NCBI GenBank assembly: GCA_934132915.1
Contig: CAKPAK010000023.1
Coordinates: 1-20,340, forward strand
DNA: 20,340 nt
Direction: 5' to 3'
DNA from: an uncultured Bacilli bacterium
GTDB taxonomy: Bacteria > Bacillota_I > Bacilli_A > RF39 > UBA660
Below are positions 15,863-20,340 of the stretch, in pieces (position 1 is the first letter of the stretch; each line of letters begins with the position of its first letter). The notes beneath the pieces were generated by a model. That model worked only from the letters and a program-made list of their open reading frames with translations. It was not told the DNA's origin and made no database searches. A program made the position numbers and the translations under genes.

Positions 15863-15884
15863 CTAAAAAAGAACTACTTTTTAG
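15863..15884 (-). terminator. Weak AT-rich hairpin at the end of the YgjV-like gene
   Basis: CTAAAAA (15863-15869) and TTTTTAG (15878-15884) form a 7-bp stem around the stop codon of the gene ending at 15874. It is AT-only at the top and has only a short T-run after it, so termination may be partial. Confidence 0.35.
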
Positions 15885-16401
15885 GAAAAATACTTCTACT
15901 AAAAATTTGACTAATTATACTTTTTTGAAAAAATAAGATACCAAAATTGGATAAAACCAAAATCAGATCCATTACTGCACCCACATAAGAACCAACCGAT
16001 AAATCATAAACAATCCAAAGGAAATAAGAAAAAATACCCCCTAAAACAATAACTTTTCTTTCAAAAGTTAAAGTATATCCATCAATCAAACTAGAGACAA
16101 TAGGCAATAAGTCACATAAAGTCCGATAACTAAAAAATAAAAAAAGCATTTGCATTGGAATAAGTAGACAAAAAACAATCCTATCCTTATCTGATTTATA
16201 ATATAAATAATCCCGAAATACCTCAAATAAACAAACAAATACACCAGTATAAGCCCCAAGCAGATAATAATGGATAACAAACAAAATAGTAGCCATTATT
16301 TGAAATAAAAGTATTTCATTTTCATTCTTACGATAATAACTAAGAATAAGCATAATCCATCCAAGAAAATCAATCCCTTGTACGAAGAAAAAATAATTCA
16401 T
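15874..16401 (-). CDS. YgjV-family membrane protein
   Basis: A 175-residue integral membrane protein with about six hydrophobic segments and short loops. The opening GWIMLILSYYRKNENEILLFQ, followed by LGAYTGVFVCLFEVFRDYLYYKS, matches the pattern of the YgjV (Imp-YgjV) family, whose biochemical role is unknown. Further helices run to the basic C-terminus (SQIFSRSIFPKK). The start is ATG 16401, with AGGTAGGGA just upstream. It lies 82 bp upstream of serS on the same strand, but serS has its own -10, so co-transcription is uncertain. It is divergent from the unknown gene at 16527. Family assignment is by pattern only. Confidence 0.75.
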   Translation of the reverse strand: MNYFFFVQGIDFLGWIMLILSYYRKNENEILLFQIMATILFVIHYYLLGAYTGVFVCLFEVFRDYLYYKSDKDRIVFCLLIPMQMLFLFFSYRTLCDLLPIVSSLIDGYTLTFERKVIVLGGIFSYFLWIVYDLSVGSYVGAVMDLILVLSNFGILFFQKSIISQIFSRSIFPKK

Positions 16402-16465
16402 AACATTCCCTACCTTATTTTTATCTTACCATAAAATAAAGAAAAAGAATATCACTAAATTTTAC

Positions 16466-16494
16466 TTGCTTTATTGAAAAAAGCATATTAGAAT
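16466..16494 (+). promoter_or_regulatory. Promoter of the unknown gene at 16527
   Basis: TTGCTT (16466-16471) and TAGAAT (16489-16494) are 17 bp apart. The ATG is 32 nt downstream and is preceded by AGAGGT. Confidence 0.55.
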
Positions 16495-16526
16495 AAAATT
16501 AAGTAAAATAAGAAAAGAGGTATCCT

Positions 16527-17432
16527 ATGCTTAATCAATTCATCAAAAATATTCAAAAAAAATATGACACCATCAAAAAAGAAAATGATACACTTGATAC
16601 GTTATTAAATACAACTACAACATTAAAAAATCTTTATCCTATTACAATCCAAAAAGACAATCATTTAGAACAGAAAATAGCTTTCATTCAAAATAACTGT
16701 CCAGACATTAATGAAGAAAAAGCAAAATTAATTACTAACATTATTCCTATTCAAGAAACTTATCTTGAAGTATTTTATGCAAAAGAAGTACTATCTAATA
16801 AAGAGTTTTTTTTAATCCCAACCAATCAATATCTGTGGGTAATATCCCCATTCGAATATGGAGCCTATCAATATCAAGAACTTTCTATTTCCATTGTCAA
16901 AAATAACATCATGAGCAAAATTATCCTTTTAACAAATATTTTATTAGAAATCAATGGGTCTTCTAACAAAATCGAAATTTTAACTAATATCATCAATAAT
17001 CCAGAAATACGTGCACATTTAATTCAAGAAAAGACAAAATACTTATTAGGAATTACCCCTATTTACCAAAAAATGAATAAATTAAATGCCGGTTTATCAA
17101 TAGATAATCAAAATACACTAGTATTCCACAATCAAGAAGGTTCTTTGAAATGCACACCTCAAGAAATAATAAATTATGAAATTCTTTTAGACAATCAAGT
17201 TTATTTTTCCAAAACAACATTTCAAACAACAAGTATGACTTCTTTTAATACTTCTTGCTATCAAATCACAATAAAAATAACAACAGATAAAAATATCTTT
17301 ACAATTCCTATTTTAGAACCAAATAGTTTGGGAACAAAGTACACAACTAGAGATTCTATTTTTAGTCAAAATATTAATTTTGCCAAAGAAATTATTTCAA
17401 AAATTCAAAGTTTAACTATACCAAATTACTAA
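16527..17432 (+). CDS. Hypothetical cytosolic protein, 301 residues
   Basis: I do not recognise the family. Residues 1-90 look helical and polar, beginning MLNQFIKNIQKKYDTIKKEND; a possible coiled coil spans about 5-35. A beta-rich stretch follows around 92-130 (FFLIPTNQYLWVISPFEYGAY), then a mainly helical middle with LLTNILLEINGSSNKIEILTNI. A second beta-rich segment (about 190-280) may be a PH-like or similar barrel. There is no signal peptide or transmembrane helix. The start is ATG 16527, with AGAGGT in the right place. The gene has its own promoter and converges on the cold-shock gene at a shared terminator (17432-17476). It is encoded against the prevailing strand. Confidence 0.75.
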   Translation: MLNQFIKNIQKKYDTIKKENDTLDTLLNTTTTLKNLYPITIQKDNHLEQKIAFIQNNCPDINEEKAKLITNIIPIQETYLEVFYAKEVLSNKEFFLIPTNQYLWVISPFEYGAYQYQELSISIVKNNIMSKIILLTNILLEINGSSNKIEILTNIINNPEIRAHLIQEKTKYLLGITPIYQKMNKLNAGLSIDNQNTLVFHNQEGSLKCTPQEIINYEILLDNQVYFSKTTFQTTSMTSFNTSCYQITIKITTDKNIFTIPILEPNSLGTKYTTRDSIFSQNINFAKEIISKIQSLTIPNY

Positions 17433-17476
17433 AAAAGCAGAAATGAAATGATCTCAATTTTCAAAATCTGCTTTTT
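17432..17476. terminator. Bidirectional terminator between the unknown gene and the cold-shock gene
   Basis: AAAAAGCAGA (17432-17441) pairs perfectly with TCTGCTTTTT (17467-17476). A weaker inner stem lies in the 25-nt loop. The A and T runs let it serve both converging genes. The stem starts at the last base of the TAA stop. Confidence 0.75.
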
Positions 17477-17482
17477 AATTTA

Positions 17483-17710
17483 TTATAAATGATGACTAAT
17501 CATATCCGAAGGAACAGATGTTGTAACGTTAATTGCTTGAAGCCCTTTAGGAGTTTCAATTAAATCAAAATTAACCGCCTGCCCTTCTGATAGAGTTTTA
17601 TATCCATCTTGTTTAATTGCTGAATAATGAACAAAAATATCTTCACCTGCAGCATGATCAATAAAACCATAGCCTTTTTCATTATTAAACCACTTTACCC
17701 TACCATTCAT
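17483..17710 (-). CDS. Cold-shock domain protein (CspA/CspB family)
   Basis: This 75-residue protein is a single cold-shock domain that binds single-stranded RNA and DNA and acts as an RNA chaperone in the cytosol. RNP1 (KGYGFID, near 13-19) and RNP2 (DIFVHYSAI, near 24-32) are intact, preceded by the typical [11 protein letters not shown] opening. It is a little longer than the usual 66-67 residues, with an extra [15 protein letters not shown] tail. The start is ATG 17710, with AGAGGTG 7 nt before it. A -10 TATAAT at 17746-17751 implies a leader of only about 30 nt, unlike the long cold-responsive leaders of enterobacterial cspA, so this copy may be expressed constitutively. Confidence 0.95.
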   Translation of the reverse strand: MNGRVKWFNNEKGYGFIDHAAGEDIFVHYSAIKQDGYKTLSEGQAVNFDLIETPKGLQAINVTTSVPSDMISHHL

Positions 17711-17745
17711 CTCTTCACACCTCTTTCTCTTACTTCTATAATTAA

Positions 17746-17751
17746 ATTATA
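17746..17751 (-). promoter_or_regulatory. Probable -10 box of the cold-shock gene
   Basis: TATAAT on the minus strand, 35 nt upstream of the ATG at 17710. No clear -35 is visible. Confidence 0.4.
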
Positions 17752-17802
17752 CCGAAACCCCAAGAAAAAAACTAGCCCAATCAAACATACAAGATTCGAC
17801 AA

Positions 17803-17831
17803 AAAAAACCAACTGAAAAAGTTGATTTTTT
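17803..17831 (-). terminator. Terminator of the parAB unit
   Basis: On the minus strand AAAAAATCAACT pairs with AGTTGGTTTTTT (one G-T wobble) around a 5-nt loop and runs into a T tract. It begins 3 bp after the parB stop codon region. Confidence 0.8.
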
Positions 17832-17834
17832 TAA

Positions 17835-18713
17835 TTATTCTACACTCACATTCAATATATCTAAAATTCTGGTCAAGTCTACTTTAGATTCAAAAAAGAT
17901 TTCAATTTTTTTATTATCCACTCTGACTCTAGTTCCTAAAATATCCCTTAATTCATCCTCAATATATTGATAATCGTTTTCTTTACTTTGCCGATTAATT
18001 GGCATCCGTTTTTCCACTTTTTCTTGACTAGAAATATCTTCCAAATCTCGAACACTAATATTATTTTGAACAACTTTCTTTGCCAATTCTTCAACTTGAT
18101 CTACATTTCCCATCTTACTAAGTACTCTAGCATGCCCCATTGAAATTTGATTATCGCGAACCATATCTTGAACGTCATTTGGTAAGTTTAATAGACCTAA
18201 AGTATTCGTAACGTGACTTCTACTCTTTCCAATTTTAGCGGCTAAATCCTCTTGTCGGATATGCAAACTATCAATAATTCCTTTATATGCCCAAGCAAGC
18301 TCAATTGAAGTAAGATTTTCTCTTTGAATATTTTCAAGCAAAGCAATTTCTCGCATCTCCTCGTCAGAAAAATCCTTGACAATAGCAGGAATCGACTCCA
18401 ACCCCGCTAACTTAGAGGCCCGAAGTCTTCTTTCACCTGCAACTAAATCATAACCTTTAATACTTTTTTTAACAATAATAGGTTGAAAAACACCATAATT
18501 ACGAATCGATGTTGCCAATTCATCTAAAGCCTCTTTATCAAAATGTTTTCTAGGCTGATAAGGATTCGTTCGAATATCCGCTAAAGGAATTTGAATAATA
18601 TCAGAATCCTTAGCTGTTTCCATAATATTATCCTCAAAAGTATCAAAATCTAAAACTTCACTACTAAACAATTGTTCTAATCCTCTACCCAACGCTTTCT
18701 TTTTTTGTTCCAT
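17835..18713 (-). CDS. parB: Chromosome partitioning protein ParB (Spo0J-like)
   Basis: ParB is a CTP-dependent DNA clamp that loads at parS near the origin, recruits SMC and works with ParA to segregate origins. The 292-residue protein shows the NPYQPR box (about 50-55), the CTP-binding GERRLRASKLAG (about 93-104) and ENIQRENL (about 127-134), then a helix-turn-helix (about 153-177, DLAAKIGKSRSHVTNTL) and a C-terminal dimerisation region. The start is the ATG at 18713, followed by MEQKKKALGRGLEQLF, which matches the family's N-terminal GLGxGLxxLF; a TTG at 18722 lies too close to GGAGGT. The gene starts inside the end of parA (29-bp overlap), suggesting translational coupling. I see no parS palindrome in the window. 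Confidence 0.95.
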   Translation of the reverse strand: MEQKKKALGRGLEQLFSSEVLDFDTFEDNIMETAKDSDIIQIPLADIRTNPYQPRKHFDKEALDELATSIRNYGVFQPIIVKKSIKGYDLVAGERRLRASKLAGLESIPAIVKDFSDEEMREIALLENIQRENLTSIELAWAYKGIIDSLHIRQEDLAAKIGKSRSHVTNTLGLLNLPNDVQDMVRDNQISMGHARVLSKMGNVDQVEELAKKVVQNNISVRDLEDISSQEKVEKRMPINRQSKENDYQYIEDELRDILGTRVRVDNKKIEIFFESKVDLTRILDILNVSVE

Positions 18714-19500
18714 TTTTTTCAATGACCTCCTTAGCCAAATTCAAATATGCCAAAGTACCCCTACTTCTAGGCTCATACTCCAATATTGGTTTACCATGAG
18801 AAGGAGCCTCTGCTAGCCGAATCAATCGAGGAATAATCGTATCATAAACCCTCTCCTTAAAGAATCCTTTAATACTATCTACTACTTCTAATCCCAAATT
18901 AGTGTTTGTAGTAAGCATCGTAAGTAACACACCTTCAATATCTAAATTAGGATTAACTTTTTTCTGTGCAAGCATAATCGTATTAATCAATTGCATAATT
19001 CCTTCCAAAGCAAAATATTCACATTGAACAGGGATCAAAACACTATCAGCTGCTCCTAAAGCATTAGTAGTAAGAATGCCAAGAGAAGGAGGACAATCAA
19101 TAAAAATAAAATCAAACTTATCACGAACTTTATCTAACTCTTCTTTTAATCTCAAAACACGATTAAATTTTAAGCCTTCTGCATGATACTTCTTTTCCAT
19201 CTCAATAAGTTCCATATCCACACCAGCCAAATTCAAATATGCTGGCAACAAATAAAGATTCTTACTTTTGGTTTTGATAATAGATTTTTCAATAGGAGAT
19301 TTCATAACAAGAACTTCATAAATACTACTACTAATCCCACCTTTATCAACACCAACACCAGTTGTAGCATTTCCTTGAGGATCTAAATCAACTAAAAGTA
19401 CCTTCTTATTCAAAACACCTAAAGAAGCGGATAGATTAATACTGGTTGTTGTTTTCCCTACTCCACCTTTTTGATTAACAATTGCAATAATCTTTCCCAT
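18685..19500 (-). CDS. parA: Chromosome partitioning ATPase ParA (Soj-like)
   Basis: ParA is a deviant-Walker ATPase that binds DNA nonspecifically as an ATP dimer and, with ParB, moves origins; in B. subtilis Soj also regulates DnaA. The 271-residue product carries the deviant Walker A KGGVGKTT (residues 11-18, with the signature Lys), the Walker A' stretch LLVDLDPQGNATTG, and FIDCPPSLG as Walker B. It lacks the N-terminal HTH of plasmid ParA type Ia proteins, so it is the chromosomal type. The start is ATG 19500, with AAGGTGAG 5 nt upstream. It has its own extended -10 at 19531, separated from the upstream gene by a terminator. Confidence 0.97.
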   Translation of the reverse strand: MGKIIAIVNQKGGVGKTTTSINLSASLGVLNKKVLLVDLDPQGNATTGVGVDKGGISSSIYEVLVMKSPIEKSIIKTKSKNLYLLPAYLNLAGVDMELIEMEKKYHAEGLKFNRVLRLKEELDKVRDKFDFIFIDCPPSLGILTTNALGAADSVLIPVQCEYFALEGIMQLINTIMLAQKKVNPNLDIEGVLLTMLTTNTNLGLEVVDSIKGFFKERVYDTIIPRLIRLAEAPSHGKPILEYEPRSRGTLAYLNLAKEVIEKNGTKKESVG

Positions 19501-19530
19501 TTATACTCACCTTTATTTCCTACAAAATAC

Positions 19531-19539
19531 ATTGTATCA
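19531..19539 (-). promoter_or_regulatory. Probable extended -10 of parAB
   Basis: On the minus strand TGA precedes TACAAT (19531-19536), 31 nt upstream of the parA ATG. No good -35 is seen. It lies after the terminator at 19576-19607, so parAB is likely a separate unit. Confidence 0.45.
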
Positions 19540-19575
19540 AAATTTTTTCTAAAAATAAAGAAAAAAAACGACAAA

Positions 19576-19607
19576 AAAATGACATTTCATCAAAACAATG
19601 TCATTTT
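19576..19607 (-). terminator. Terminator overlapping the stop of the gene upstream of parA
   Basis: AAAATGACATT (19576-19586) and AATGTCATTTT (19597-19607) form a perfect 11-bp stem with a 10-nt loop; on the minus strand a T run follows. The TAA stop at 19606-19608 lies in the stem base. Confidence 0.75.
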
Positions 19608-20076
19608 ATCGAATTTCGGCCCAAAGAGTATAAAGAAAACTTTTCTTCTTTACTTTCGGTTTACTAAGTAACATCTCTTTCACCAAAGGAATCTTCAAAT
19701 CACCTAGCGAAATTTTAGTTGAAAGATCATTTTCTTTTAAAACAATATTTCTTAAATACATCTCTTCATATTTAGCCTGCGAATGAATATAATCTAAAAC
19801 CCTTGCATCTGTATGTGCTACTAAAAAATCGCTTACATTCAAACCAGAACTTAAAACACTATCATAAAAAAGACCGTCTTTCAAGCCAAAAGAATATTGG
19901 TCATTCATATAAACAATAGGAGACAACTCCGCATTATTCCAATACTCATCTATCTCCATCCCCTCACAACTTAACTCACTAATAAAATTAACAATTTCAC
20001 TAGAAGTAAGAACCCTTTTACATAAAAGCATACCAGCAATCACAGAAGTAAAAGGTATCAGATCAGTTTGTTCCAT
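19606..20076 (-). CDS. Hypothetical protein upstream of parA
   Basis: I do not recognise this 156-residue protein. It begins MEQTDLIPFTSVIAGMLLCKRVLTSSEIVNFISEL, with only a weakly hydrophobic stretch near 8-20, and looks mainly helical and cytosolic. The end is basic and aromatic (KPKVKKKSFLYTLWAEIR). The start is ATG 20076; GAGGTGA lies about 11 nt upstream, and the GTG at 20091 overlaps this site. It has a consensus promoter (20104-20132) and its own terminator, so it is monocistronic despite sitting next to parA. It does not look like Noc or RsmG, the usual neighbours of parA in bacilli. Confidence 0.75.
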   Translation of the reverse strand: MEQTDLIPFTSVIAGMLLCKRVLTSSEIVNFISELSCEGMEIDEYWNNAELSPIVYMNDQYSFGLKDGLFYDSVLSSGLNVSDFLVAHTDARVLDYIHSQAKYEEMYLRNIVLKENDLSTKISLGDLKIPLVKEMLLSKPKVKKKSFLYTLWAEIR

Positions 20077-20103
20077 TTTATTTATCTTCACCTCGTAAGA
20101 ACC

Positions 20104-20132
20104 ATTATAAGTACATTTAACTCATTTGTCAA
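20104..20132 (-). promoter_or_regulatory. Consensus sigma-A promoter
   Basis: On the minus strand a perfect TTGACA (20127-20132) and a perfect TATAAT (20104-20109) are 17 bp apart. This is the only fully consensus promoter I found in the window; it drives the unknown gene at 19606-20076. Confidence 0.85.
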
Positions 20133-20161
20133 TTCATTTTTTCTAGTTTATTTTATGCAAA

Positions 20162-20216
20162 AAATACTTACTTGTATCCTTTCTACATTAATAAAGGAAT
20201 ATACAAATAAGTATTT
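20162..20216 (-). terminator. Terminator of the gene entering from the right
   Basis: A long hairpin: an outer stem AAATACTTATTTGTA/TACAAGTAAGTATTT (one wobble), a 3-nt bulge, then an inner TCCTTT/AAAGGA stem. A T run follows on the minus strand. It lies 6 bp after the stop at 20222. Confidence 0.75.
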
Positions 20217-20221
20217 TATTT

Positions 20222-20340
20222 TTATTTTTTTAATAATCTATTTTTTCTAAAAGGTAACCACTGTAAAGTTTTTGCCTTCTTTTTTTCTGATAAACCATCA
20301 GAATATTTTTTTAAATTATAACTATCTAAAACATATAAAT
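20222..20340 (-). CDS. 3' end of an unidentified gene (partial)
   Basis: An open minus-strand frame enters from the right edge and gives the last 38 residues of a protein. It starts LYVLDSYNLKKYSDGLSE and ends KNRLLKK before TAA, a strongly basic C-terminus. It is followed at once by the terminator at 20162-20216, which supports a true gene end. Too little is visible to name it; it does not resemble the C-termini of RsmG or MnmG that I know. Confidence 0.6.
   Translation of the reverse strand, partial: LYVLDSYNLKKYSDGLSEKKKAKTLQWLPFRKNRLLKK

Noticed and set aside
15792..15873. T-box riboswitch upstream of serS
   Set aside because: The gap is only about 82 bp and shows no T-box sequence or specifier stem.
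17911..17925. DnaA-box-like TTATCCACT inside parB (another lies in nifJ near 10546)
   Set aside because: They are isolated, mismatched and within coding sequence; there is no cluster or AT-rich unwinding element arrangement that would mark an origin.

Overview
The window comes from a very AT-rich (low-G+C), Gram-positive-type anaerobe. A class B sortase and a lipoteichoic-acid-synthase-type phosphoglycerol transferase indicate a monoderm envelope. A pyruvate:ferredoxin oxidoreductase indicates anaerobic fermentation. parA/parB (soj/spo0J type), serS, gmk, tmcAL and a UPF0374/DUF402 nucleotide phosphatase are typical of low-G+C Firmicutes (Bacilli, Erysipelotrichia-like or RF39-like gut lineages). 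Tryptophan is coded by TGG and at least one gene ends in TGA just before a terminator, so the genetic code looks standard rather than mycoplasmal. I cannot name the species.

Layout, left to right. 1-503 has no gene; it holds a promoter firing off the left edge and the terminator of the DUF402 gene (504-1094, minus). A sortase B gene (1305-2294, plus) has its own promoter and is followed by about 560 bp of AT-rich sequence with one terminator hairpin and short repeats. A five-TM LtaS-type sulfatase-fold enzyme (2856-4898, minus) follows. An insertion sequence (4990-6338) with 18-bp inverted repeats and a near-perfect 8-bp target duplication lies just upstream of that gene's promoter. Its transposase is broken by a 7-bp tandem duplication. 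Next come tmcAL (6492-7649, plus), two small unrecognised minus-strand genes (7621-7992, 8218-8673), a GC-rich intergenic island with a possible small ORF, and the large nifJ/PFOR gene (8956-12348, minus).

The right half is mostly minus-strand housekeeping: a GNAT acetyltransferase behind gmk; an unknown gene behind serS; a YgjV-family membrane protein; an unknown plus-strand gene (16527-17432) converging on a cold-shock protein gene; then parB, parA, an unknown gene with a consensus promoter, and the 3' end of another gene at the right edge.

Most long genes are on the minus strand. The native plus strand has C above G in the stretches I counted, even inside plus-strand genes, which suggests the minus strand is the leading strand and that replication runs right to left, from an origin on the parAB side. 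The insertion sequence shows the opposite skew, which supports a relatively recent arrival. Genes are tightly packed at their 3' ends: several terminator stems include or abut the stop codon. I see no CRISPR array, toxin-antitoxin pair, phage module or defence island. The most unusual items are the decayed insertion sequence, the Ser-for-Thr at the LtaS nucleophile position, an operator-like inverted repeat over a promoter -10 near 8060, and the GC island at about 8868-8935.
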